Positions 47,813-59,118 of a stretch of 64,000 bases of DNA are shown one piece after another (positions within the stretch are counted from its first letter, which is position 1; the number at the start of each line of letters is the position of its first letter). The notes under the pieces are model-generated. The model did not search any database and had not been told where the DNA came from. It saw only the letters and a list, made by a program, of their open reading frames with translations. The translations under genes and the position numbers were made by a program. Origin of the DNA: Vitellaria paradoxa (lineage: Eukaryota; Streptophyta; Magnoliopsida; Ericales; Sapotaceae); assembly GCA_019916065.1 (NCBI GenBank), contig CM034237.1, forward strand, positions 41,894,485 through 41,958,484. Direction: 5' to 3'.

Positions 47813-49640
47813 CCTCACGAATAGCTTGTCGAGGCTTCTTCGGATCTGATGACGAAGGGATGGCTGTTTGGAAGCCTTGAAGTCGGTAGCAAAATGTGCA
47901 GATCAGTGGGTGTATCCTTACCCGCGGACAGGGCCGTCCTTTGTAATGCTATCATAATCGAGCGTCTTCAATTTAGAATCTTGCATTGGATATCTTTCCC
48001 ATTCCTTGTTATTTGTATTTTTATATTATTAACAGGTTCCCAGGAGTAAGCCAGTGATGACTCGCAAATCGTAATAGCAGGGGGCGAAGCTACGGGTCCC
48101 TTTGAATTTTGAAAAATGTTATCTAGGTGTATAATGTAATTTTTTTATTAAAATATTTATCGACTCCTTTTAAATATTAAAAAATGATTACTATTAGTTA
48201 AGAAAAAATTACTAATAATATATATATAAATTTATAGATTAAAAAATTTATTCAAAAATTTAAGTTATGAATCATGTTTCTAAAATTTAAAATTTTTAAA
48301 TACTATATATAATCTAAAAATTAAAAAATCAACTAATTATACTATATATACATATATATTAATTTATTTTTTAGTTATTAAATATAATTTATAATATCAA
48401 TTATAATTTTTTTTTGACTCTGAATTCAATCTTGCCTTGTCCTTGAATAAAGATAAGTTGATAGTGGATAATTATTTGTTTTTGATTTATTAAAAATATT
48501 TGATATTTAATGTGCATGTGAAGTATTAAATTTAGTCAAAATTGTTATTTTTTCGCAATTTTTTTTATTATTTTTTCTCAAACTTTCTCCTCCTCTAAAA
48601 TTTTATAATTGTATTATTTTATATAAATTCTACTAATAAAAATTAAACATGATAAATAATTGTGAGTCATATATAATATAATATTTTGTGTTAATCATGC
48701 ACTAAGAAAAAAAAAAAAAAAACAAATATTTCCTCTCGTTCCTAGGGAGTTGTTTTGCATTGGTCACGATGACATAAGAAGACAGTAATATGATCTCGTA
48801 GTGATGTTAAGATAAGATCACTTGCATGCACAAACATAATAGTATTCTGATCTGAACCACTGAAGAGTAGTAAGAGGGGAATAATGACACACAAACATGC
48901 CTCTTTTAGTTGGGATTCGATGGTCTGAGAGAGGCCCTCAAGATTGTATGTAACTCAAAATGGGTGTCCTTCTCTTTCCCCCTCTTGTCTTGTGGTTTCC
49001 TTAGTAATTGTTTTCCCGTCACCTTGTATGAGTTTGAGGAGTTTTTGGTTGGGTTGGGTTGCTTCCCATTTGAACAAGTCAGAGGGTTCAAAGTCTTTGT
49101 TTTGACCCCAGTCTTCCTTCCTGCTTATAATTACTCCATTCCACTTCACCCCATTGCCAATTTAAATGAAACCCGTCACATAAATTTTATGGAGGAAATA
49201 TTAATTGCCGTTTGGAGTTTTATAAATTGTAATAAAATATGTATGATTTAGTAATTTTTTTAGTATTTAAATGCAACAAATAAATTATAAAAAAATAAAG
49301 ATTAACAGTGAAAAATTCGTTCGAACATTCTTTTAAAATGAATCTTGATAAAGAATTTTTAAAATTTTGTGTAAATTTTTTTGAAATTTTGTAGAGATTG
49401 TAGAGATTATTTTGTAAAATTTATAGAAATATTCATAGTTTAAGGTTTATAAAAATTATAGATAGTTCTGAAGCTTTTCAGAGCTCTAAACTATCCCTAA
49501 ATTGATTTTTCTAATTTTTATACTCTATTTTTTTCACACATAAATAGAATTTTTAAAATATAAAAATTAAAAATAAAGCTCTTTTAACATTTTTGAATTA
49601 ATCTTCAAAATAATTTTTAGACTATTCCGCTAGAATAGCC
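47813..49640. other. Intergenic DNA, no gene recognised
   Basis: A balanced segment at 47820-48110 and another at 48900-49180 carry open frames (66 and 113 residues) with no recognised family. The rest is AT-rich. A segment near 49209-49500 begins CCGTTTGGAGTTTTATAAA and ends ...GAGCTCTAAACTATCCC, possibly another decayed MITE. Confidence 0.4.
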
Positions 49641-49649
49641 ATGATATAG

Positions 49650-50960
49650 GCTTATAATTGTCATTATAAACACTTCTGATGACATTTTTTAAAACTAATG
49701 ATATTTTAAAAAAATACAAAAGATACCCATGTCATAATAAGTGTTAGTAACACTTTTGATGTGACACTTCAAAATGTCATTCTAATAAGATGATTTAATA
49801 TATTTTATGATGCTTTAAATGTCAAAATATATATTATTTTTACACTTTCAAATATCATTAAATGGACTTTATATTTTAAGAACTCCTACTATATTATTCC
49901 TTGGTGACAATTTGAAGAAAATGGGGAGGCTGATATCGCCTATGTCATCGGGCTTTAGAACCGTTAAATTGAAATCTAACAATTTAGATTCATTCAAGTA
50001 TTTTTGAATTAAAAATATGTAAATAAATTTGGACCATTGAATTTTAATTTAATGGTCTAGATGTGATGTTTTTGGTGACATCGGGAGGAGCGATGTAACT
50101 CTCCTGAGTCCCACTTCGACATGCCATTACAGAGATTTATTATTTAAAAGTGTTATTATATGATCCTTAAATAACACTTTCAAGTGCCATAATTAAATAT
50201 TTTTGTGATATTAGTAAATGTCATTTAGAATCTAATTATTATAAGAGAAATAAACATACCTATTATTTAAGTATTTTTATTATTTTTTTTAATTTAAATT
50301 TCATCTTTAACTTTATTTTTTGATTTAATACCTAGTGCATTTGAAATAAATTAATTTTACAACTATATTAAATGTTAAATAAGCAGATCCCTTTTGGGTA
50401 CTCGTGAGTTCATTCACATTAGTTGAAATTACATGACATAACTATAGTGATTTTATATATACAAGAAAGATTGAAATTGTAGTGTTTTAGTGATACGGGA
50501 CACAAAAAAGTAAATTTTGTGAATGAAAAAGGAAAAGAAAATAGGAAGGAATGAAGGAGGAGAGTGCTACAATTAATAAATAGTGACATTATTTAATAAA
50601 ATCTCCTTAAATAACTAGATTTTAATTGGAATATGATGACATTTTTTAAAAGTGTTTATAACTATTGTTCAATAAATAATGACATTCTTTACTAAAATGT
50701 TATTAAAATATTACAATCTATGTGCTGTTAATAACATTTCTTAAAATACCATTGCTAATTGATAAAAAATGACATTTCTTTCATAAGTCATGAAATTACC
50801 TTCAATTTACTTGTAAATTGACATTTCTTAAAAAATGGCACAACTATTGAATAAATAGTGGTATTTTTTTAGTAAAGTATCATTAAATCTTTACAATTTA
50901 TTTGTTATTTAATGACATTATTTAAAAAATGCCACAATTGTAATATGCGAAGAGAAACAG
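49650..50960. repeat. CACTA-like subterminal repeat array
   Basis: The motif AATGACATTTTTTAAAA and variants (ATGACATTTTTT, TGACATTATTTAAAAAATG, AAATGTCATT) recur about a dozen times in both orientations, often with TGCCAC(A). Dense short subterminal repeats of this kind are typical of plant CACTA (En/Spm) elements. At 50467-50480 GATTGAAATTGTAGTG reads CACTACAATTTCAATC on the minus strand, a possible CACTA terminus. A matching second terminus was not found and no transposase is present, so this may be a fragment or several overlapping copies. Confidence 0.5.
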
Positions 50961-51984
50961 TTTTTATATAAAATATCATTAAATCACTCTAATTTACTAT
51001 TATTTTTAATTTTCAGTTTTCAAAAATATAAAAACTATTTTCAAAGTTTTAAAAATTATGAAATATAAAAAAAATGTTTTATCAAGTTTTCATTTTTCAA
51101 TTTTTATTTTTTTCACCAATCACTAGTAGTTACAATTATGACCTACCATCAATTACCATTGTCTACTAGTCGCTGCCCACCATCTCTGGTCATCGTCAAT
51201 CGTTGTTGCGCCTCACCCATCAGCGACTGTTGCCAATTATATTATTTTTAAAGAAAATTTATAAAATATATTTCATGTTAATTTAAACGTAATTTTAATT
51301 AACTTAAATTAATTAGATATAATTTGTAAGTTAATTTAATTATTATAATTTTATTTTTATTAAAAATAATTTAATTTAATAAATAAACATAATTTAATTA
51401 ACCTGAATTAAATTAAATTATTTTAATTATTTTTATTAAAATAATTTTATAAAAATATAATTTATTTAATATATAATTTAATTAATAATTAATAATTAAC
51501 TAAATTAAATTAATTATAACTAAATTTAGGTAATGTAAATTATTATAAAAATATTTTATTAAATTATTTTAATAAATAATAAAATTAAATTGTATTTAAT
51601 ATGTTTTATTTATTGAATTAAATTACTTTTAAAAAATATATACATTTAATAAATTAAATTAATTAATTTAAGTTAATTAAATAATTGATTTTATTAACAT
51701 GAAAATATTTTATTAAATTATTTTTAAAAAAATAATATAAATTATGTTTAATATAATTTACTTTTATTTGATTGAACTATTTTTAACGAGTAATATAATT
51801 AAAATATTTAAATTTAATGAATTTAATCAATTAACAATTATACTATCAATTAATAATTATTGTTATTAAACGTGTTTTTAAATTTTTATTTCATAATTTT
51901 TTATTATAAAAATACCAGTTAAAAATAAAGAACAAACATAAAAACTAAAATTTAAATATAAAAATTGAATATAAAAATTAAAAA
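50961..51984. other. AT-rich intergenic DNA
   Basis: No gene is recognised. 51110-51245 is a short CCATC/CACC-rich stretch similar in style to 62890-63140. 51250-51970 is almost pure A/T with AATTAATTTAA-like repeats. Confidence 0.55.
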
Positions 51985-52715
51985 TTAACCATTTTACCTG
52001 AGGGTGATACCAGTTCGGTTTGGTCCGATTTGGGCTATTTATGGGACCGGATTCGAATTTTCGGTTTGAAAATTTTCAAAGCTGAACCGGTTGATATAAT
52101 TCAGTTTTGATTCAATCAGTTTCGGTCTGGTTCCATTCGATTCCGGTTTCAATTCCGATTTCCATTGTTGGCTACAATTTTGAGACAAGCCTAACATAAA
52201 AAAATTCAATTCTGGCCAATATATTAAAAAACTTATAAAATTACATTAATGTGACTTTCAACCTATTACAAATTCAAAAAACATTTTCACCTCTAGCCTA
52301 ATTTCCAGTCATGACCTAGTTTCCTCCACTGTGGCATTATAAGCAATTGGTGGGTGTTGCCCAGTGGCAAAGTCATCACTAGAAAACTTTGGAATCTTGA
52401 GTTCGAGTCTTAACTATTATATTTTGCTACACACTTGTATATAACCGGTTCGGTTCGGTCTAATTCAATTTTGAAGCCCTCAAAATTAGAACCAAACCAG
52501 TTTCTAAAAATTAAAATTTTTAACTGATATCAAACCAAGACCGGTTTGGTCCAATTCAGTTTTAAAACCCTCACAACTAGAAACCAAAGCAGTTTCAAAA
52601 ATTAAAATTTTTTAAACCCAAATCAAACCAAAATTTAAAAAATCAGTTTATAAATTTTGATTCGATCCGATTGTTTCGATGGATCCGGTTTTTCGATTAT
52701 TTATAACACCCCTAA
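51985..52715. repeat. CGGTTTGGTT-rich dispersed repeat
   Basis: Multiple variants of CCGGTTTGGTCC, CGGTTCGGTT and GAACCGGTT occur through this stretch, e.g. near 52010, 52085, 52130, 52447, 52540 and 52690. Such pseudo-tandem sequence is common in plant transposon tails. No coding sequence or clear ends were seen, and a tRNA-like fragment sits in the middle. Confidence 0.5.
52340..52440 (+). repeat. tRNA-derived SINE-like fragment
   Basis: GTTGCCCAGTGGCAAAG (A box) and CTTGAGTTCGAGTCTTAAC (B box) are spaced as in tRNA-derived SINE heads, followed by an AT-rich tail. They lie inside the CGGTTTGGTT-rich repeat. No target duplication was found. Confidence 0.45.
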
Positions 52716-53104
52716 TTTTACCAAACGCACAGGATAGGAGATTGATGGAGAGCCAGGGTTGCCAAGTTAAGCTCTTTAATTTTTTCTGCCCTTGAAAAGA
52801 AAGTCTTGCTAGCCTTCCTGCACATAGCCCAATCTAGCAGTCATCGCATTAACAGTCTTTCTTGTCAATGTAGATAGAAAACAACCTAACCTTCCGCTCT
52901 AGGGGAGATTTCTTCCCTCTCACACGTGTGACGATGTGGGATCCAGGATATGTTTGGCGAAATGAGAAGCTCAATTAAAAAAAATAGACATAATTATAAT
53001 TTCGTAATTTATATATGAAATAAAAAAATAAATAATTTTTAATATTTTAAAAAATTTGTAAAATTTTTTAATAAATTAAACCTAATTTTAATTTAAACAA
53101 AATA

Positions 53105-53144
<40 letters not shown>

Positions 53145-53572
53145 AACTAGAAAATTACTAGCTTTTAGGTAGTGAGGTCAGTCAGAGTGGTTAACTTCGC
53201 AAATCTGTCCCGAGAGAAAGAGAGAGAGAGAGAGAGAGAGGAAGATCGAGATCAGGTAGGGCTTTCTGTTAGAAACACATTTGCTGCCCTTTGCTGATTC
53301 TAGTTTTTTTCATAACACTGTCAAACTTGCTTCACATTTTTTTAGTTCCACCAATTTTTATTTATTTTATTTTATTTTGTGTGTGCGTGTGTATTTTTAT
53401 ATTGAAGATGATGACTCTTTAACAGTTCTACAGCAGCAACTGTCAGAAGAGAAAAATTGAAGTCATGTCCAACAAGAAGTTTACTGTTTTATTTTCCCCA
53501 ACAAGCAACACAAATGGCCTAACCACATCCTCTTCTCCCCCTTCCTCTCCTCCTTTTGTTACTTCCATAGGG
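52716..53572 (+). promoter_or_regulatory. Upstream region and 5' leader of the MYB gene
   Basis: This interval precedes the MYB coding region. It has a (TA)n tract at about 53114-53140 and a (GA)n tract at 53219-53241. GA/CT microsatellites just upstream of the start are common in plant 5' leaders, so the transcript probably begins near 53150-53250. I cannot point to one TATA box with confidence. Confidence 0.4.
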
Positions 53573-55345
53573 ATGGTTTTTGCGGACATGGGTTCTCTCT
53601 CCATTGCTCCCAACTCTCTTCAACCTCTGAAGCACTAGCACTGCCTGTAGACCCCGGATCAGATGGGTAATGGAAGAGCCTGTTGGGGTTTTCCTTTACG
53701 GTTAACAACTCCACCAGCAGAGTCTTATTGGAGGAAACCCACAACAGTGATGTGGAGGATGAGGGAAGGGCTCTGATTCTAGCGATGGTTTTGAAGAAAA
53801 CAATGAAGCTATTGATCTCAATGCCAGCTTCGAGGAAGACAGGCCTAGCAAGGAGACAGACAGTAGTAGTGAGCAGTCAAAGTTGTGTTCCAGAGGGCAT
53901 TGGAGGCCTGCAGAGGATGCAAAACTCAAGCACCTTGTGGCTTTCTATGGCCCTCAGAATTGGAACCTTATAGCAGAGAAGTTGGAAGGAAGGTCAGGTA
54001 AGAAAATTGAAAAAAAAAAAAAAAAAGATGCCCCAGCTAGCTCTCCTCTCTCATCTCTCTCTATCTCTGTATGTCTGTGTATACTACTATATATCTATAT
54101 ATAGGTACATGCACTGTCTTTGGAAGAGTTTACAATGTCTTGGTCTAATATGTTTTATTTATTTTATTATTTTTTGTTACTTGTGGGTGAATGTAAAAGG
54201 TAAGAGCTGTAGGTTGAGATGGTTCAACCAGTTGGACCCAAGGATTAACAAGAAAGCTTTCAGTGAAGAAGAAGAAGAAAGGTTGATGGCTGCTCATAGA
54301 CTGTACGGTAACAAGTGGGCCATGATTGCTAGGCTTTCCCTGGAAGAACTGATAATGCAGTCAAGAACCATTGGCATGTTATAATGGCTAGGAGGTATAG
54401 AGAACAGTCCAGTGCTTACAGGAGGAGGAAGATGGCCCAAACTCATCCCACCTTTGTTTACAGAGACATATCATCCGCTGCAACAGAACCACTATCAGCT
54501 CACTGCCACCCCCATCACACCCTGTCATCTCTCCAATGGAGGGTTCCCCCTTGCGACATTACTACTCAATGGTGGTGGTGGTGGTGGAGGAGGTGTCTGC
54601 GGTGGCCGTTTTCCTCTTCCTCACGGTGGTTTTTTGTGCAGGAGCAGACACCTCCTGATAATTTTCCACACCTGGTGTGTTTCTCTGGTCCCTCCTTTCT
54701 CCATTGTCTTGTATATATAATCTGCTTCTTCTGGATTTGGGTTTTGTGCTGCTGCTCATTGGGCTTCCTTTTCGGTTGCCCACCATTATTCCTTTTACTG
54801 TATCTTTGTTCACTTTCCTTACAGTGGACTACAGTTGATCATCTTACTTTAATTTATTCTTTCCTTTTTTCTATTTTTATTTGTCACCCATTTTTGTTGT
54901 TTTAAAGTTTGCTTCTATACATGGGTTAATGCATTATGCAACTCTCTCTCTCTCTCTCTCTCTCTCTCCCCCCCCCCCACATATATATATATATATATAT
55001 ACATGTCTGATTGCGAGTTGTCAGGTGCTAAGAGACATGAGATGGTGGGGATTTACAGCCGGAACAGGGCCTGGGAGAGGGCAGGGGATGAACCAAATGT
55101 CTCATACATTATCCCATAATCAAACTCCTTTGATGACTGCAATGGCAACAGTCATTTTACCAATACTACCCTTCAAGCTTCTTATCATCAGATTCTCCAA
55201 CACTACTACAAGCAGCTTCAGTCACTGACCTTGTCATCAACAGTTGCAGCAAGGACGACAGAGAAGCCAGCCAGTCGAGACTATTGCCCCCACATTCATA
55301 GACTTCCTTGGGGTGGGAGCCACAGATGAATGTGTTAGAATGTAA
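53573..55345 (+). CDS. R2R3-MYB transcription factor, frame-disrupted
   Basis: A plant R2R3-MYB, a nuclear DNA-binding regulator. Exon 1 has an acidic Ser-rich leader ([20 protein letters not shown]) then R2 ([19 protein letters not shown]...[14 protein letters not shown]). Intron 1 (53998-54199, GT-AG) splits R2 at the usual Gly-Lys site; exon 2 continues [20 protein letters not shown] and R3 ([21 protein letters not shown]). After 54335 the frame shifts by one (three T where four are expected); ahead it encodes [20 protein letters not shown] last exon from about 55025 ends [11 protein letters not shown] before TAA at 55345. CSRGHW, YREQ and FLGVGAT place it in subgroup 21 (MYB52/54/105/117-like), tied to boundary and wall programmes in relatives. 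TGA at 53760-53762 blocks the leader frame, so the start (53573 or 53588) is uncertain. The last exon needs further shifts. Pseudogene or assembly error. Confidence 0.82.
54571..54600 (+). repeat. GGT trinucleotide repeat in MYB exon 2
   Basis: About ten GGT/GGA triplets lie in the linker after R3. In one frame they give poly-Gly, a plausible disordered linker; in another poly-Trp, which is not. This helps choose the true frame downstream of the shift. Confidence 0.7.
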
Positions 55346-58300
55346 CCAAGAGAAACGGCAGGAGGGGGTGGGGGACATCTCAATATCAAAGAGAATTAGA
55401 GCCCATTTTAGTTGCAAAGAGAAACCAGTGTAGCTGAGTTCGTTTCACAGTGGTAACATCAAAGAATATATATATTACAAGGCATAAATCCTTTTCCTGA
55501 AATCCACTTCCCATTGGCACTCCTCTTCTGTTAGCCCTTCAAATGTGAAAACACTACGTATTAAAGAGCATCCTCCACTTCATTATATTTGTTTCATTTT
55601 TTGATTGTTATATTGGATTTTGTTGCTACTGGTTTGTGCGGGGTCCCATGTGAATCCTGAACAAATTAATGACAGATACATTTACGCTTGGGATTTAAAC
55701 TAATTAACGATTGAGATGATTTCATCACTCATGTAAACTCACCACTGTTAAAATATTTCCACCAAGAATATACCCAAAGCCTGTGAAGTGAAGAACTGAA
55801 GTATTAACCAAATTGTAAGCAATCCAGAGTGGGATTGAATGTTTTTTTACACTGAGAAATGAAGAGCAGATTGTGTTGGTTGGAATCATACATCATGGGG
55901 ATGTAATGAAGGGGTTAACAAAGGCCAAACAAGACAAGTTTTTCAGGACATTTTTTGTAATTTCAGGCACGAATTTTGGGCTTGACCACTCCATGTTATA
56001 TATACGCATTCATGATGGTGTATATTAGAAGTACTTGTCTAAGCAAAATCATCCATGTTCATGCTACCCGAATGGGATGGGTTGTATATAAAACTGTTTC
56101 ACATGCATGATGGTGGATTTAGAAATAAAAGTTAAAGAGTAAAGGTGACACATGTCGAAATTTAATTGAAGAAAGTTTAAGAAAGTTGATAAGCATTGAT
56201 TTTTATTTTTCTACATCCTTTGAGAAATTTGGATGAGGTGGGTTGGAGACAAAAGGGTTAGAGGTAAAAAATTTTGTATTTTGAAAAGGTAAGTTAATAT
56301 TCTTTATAATTTGAAAGGCTATTATCATGTACTAATATAATATTCGAAGAATTAGGAGTGAATAAAAGACATTTTATAAACTTCAAAAGGATAACCGACT
56401 AAACCCCTCGGTTTGCCATTAATTGGTGGCATTTAATAATTCATTCAAAGTTAAATCTAAGTCATAAGTGCATATATCTAAAAATAAAAAGTATTTTATC
56501 AAGGAGATTTAAGATTTGAGATTGGATTGGATTGAATAAATGATTTAAAGATATAGTGAGTTGGGTTATAAAAATTTAACCTAAAAAAATGATTTAAAAG
56601 TAGAGTGAAGTGGATTATAAAAATTTAACCTAAATTTAGAGTGCGGCTTTAAGCTAAACTTGAAAAAAAAAAAATTGAACTAAGAAATAAAATTAGCCAA
56701 AATTATAGCCCCAAGCTAATTCCGTCCCTATATTTTATCCTTAAAAAAATGCTAATATAAAAACACAATAATTATATGATCCACGCTCATCTACCTTTTT
56801 CTTAGGGGAAAAAAAAAAAATCTTATTCCAAATTAGTCCCTCTGTTGAATATATTCTTCGAAATTACCAATATGCACTCATCAAGATTAATCCAAGAAGA
56901 TTGCATTAATGTTTGGTTTGGGGTGTCCGCATCCAAAACCACTACTTTGAAGTCTTGCTTCAGCCGTGTCCTATCCAATTGCTTATTGGGTCACCATTTA
57001 AGATTTTTGGGTTCTCAGTTATTGTTGTTGGGTTGTGGCCTCTTATTGGGTCACCATTTGCTGTTTTTGGATTTTGGTTATTGTTGTTGGGTTTTGCGTG
57101 CGCGTCTGTGCGTGTATGTGTTTTTTTTTTCTTTTTTGGGAGAAAATTTTTATCTGTAAAATGTATTTTACGTAATTTATTGGTACATAGAGATGATAAA
57201 ATCTTCCTAGACATGTGGCATCTTTCCATTCAAACATTCTTATTTGAGGAGAGAGAGAGAAAAAAGTCAAAGATATAAAAACACACAAAAATAACAAAAA
57301 TTCGCAAGTCCCAGCTCAACACTTACAATAAAATTGGTAGAGAAACAAGTACACTTCAAGTTAGGAGATGATTGGAGACAACTCCACGAAATTTGTTAGG
57401 GTCCATTTTGTATGACTGTTTTGGATTCATTTTTTATTTTGTATTTTTAAAAAAAGAAGAATAATTAAAAATGTATTTAATCATTTTTGTTTTCAAAATT
57501 TATTTTAAAAAATAGAAACCAGTTTACACATGAAATACAAAATAATTAAAAGTCATTTTGAGCTTTTTTTGATAAAAAAATAAGAAAATTTTCAAAATAA
57601 GAAAAATAAAAAATATCAAATCAAATATGTTTTCAGTATTTTAAAAATATAAACCTCAAAATAAAAAATAAAAATAGAAAAAATAAAAATAAAAACTAAA
57701 TACCACATAAGATACTATAGTCCCAAAAATGAATGGGAGCATATTTGGAGGAAAGTTTCAATATGCTAATGGTATTGGAAAGGGACATATGATATTAAAT
57801 TAAATAACCCTCAATATTAAAAAAGAAACACTAGAATTTCATCAATTAGGATTATTTTCTTATTAGAAGAGATACAGAATCATCTTATATTTTACCAAAA
57901 GAGAATATTCTATAACACTTTTCTTAAGAAATTGATGTCGAAAGATTTTTGATCAGTCATCCCACCTGTCATACTTTCTTTTTCATAGAATTACTTGCTT
58001 GGAAGTAATTAGAGAGTGCCTAATATGTGTTAGTGCTAATTTTTTTTGTACAATATTTTTTTATTGATTAAAGAATATCAACCCATCCTTAATTTTCTTA
58101 TACATATGATCAAATAGAAAAAATAATGAGTACTAGAACAATATAATAAAACAATCACAAAACAGATGTCTTTAGAGATTTAGTTTCAATAAATTTTGAT
58201 AGATTTAAAATCATCACAAAAAGTAATTCCTTGAAATATTTCAAAACAGAAATTCTATCATTTTTAGGATATAGTGATTCTAATAGTAATTATTAAAAGT

Positions 58301-59118
58301 CATCTATGTACTATTCTGCTACTCTAGGTATAAAGGATGTTTAGAGTTACAAAAGTTGAGATGAAATGTGGTTTGAATTACTTTTTAACATTTGGAGTGT
58401 AAATTACAAACCACTAAATATAGAAATTAATAATTCCGTTCGAATAAATTTTTATTCGTTCAAATGTACTTGAACAGAAATTTTTTGACTTTCCTGTCGG
58501 AACTTTTTGAAATTTATAGAAATATTATTAAAAATTTTTAGAAACTTTATTGGGGTTTGTATAAGTTTTTTTGGGATTTATAAATATATATGAATTTATA
58601 AAATTCACGTAGTTTGAAGTGAAAAAAATTTTGTAAAAAATTATTGAGTTTTTCGGTACTTTTCGGTCCTCCAACCGGGCCCTATAATAGAAAGATTGCA
58701 AAATACTGAAAGACTTCAGAAATTGAGCACAGAAAATTGACAAGTAATTCTTGATTTACATCAACATATTTATTGCAGAGTGTATTTGTGTTGGTACATT
58801 CAAGAATCTCTCTCTGGATTTTCTACCTCTGTTGTATATATAGTTATATACAAGAACAAAGTCCCCAACCAACTAAGCTCACTGCAAAACAACTGTTCTT
58901 ACCGTCACAGATAGAGATAAAGAGGAGCAATGACTCTAGAATAATTAAAGATTGCTCCTTTCTTCAGGGGAGTTCCCGGAGATGGTTTACTGGGCTGGTC
59001 TTCACTGATATATCCTGCATTGAGGTCAGCAATCAACATGTTCTTCAACCTTTCTTTTTTTTTCTCCCACTTTTGAGCTTCTGCAAGAAATAATTGGAGA
59101 AGCAACATTTAGTGCTTA
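55346..59118. other. Intergenic spacer between convergent MYB and Dof genes
   Basis: It starts with probable MYB 3' untranslated sequence (55346 to about 55600) and ends with Dof 3' untranslated sequence (about 58700-59118). In between is AT-rich DNA without a recognised gene. At 56982-57096 a unit of about 60 bp (CTTATTGGGTCACCATTT...GTTATTGTTGTTGGG) is duplicated in tandem. Open frames there (104 and 121 residues) are low-complexity and overlap in several frames. Confidence 0.55.

Noticed and set aside
48910..49251. 113-residue plus-strand open frame as a gene
   Set aside because: The peptide has no recognised family, the overlapping minus-strand frames are equally open, and no promoter or exon partner is visible.
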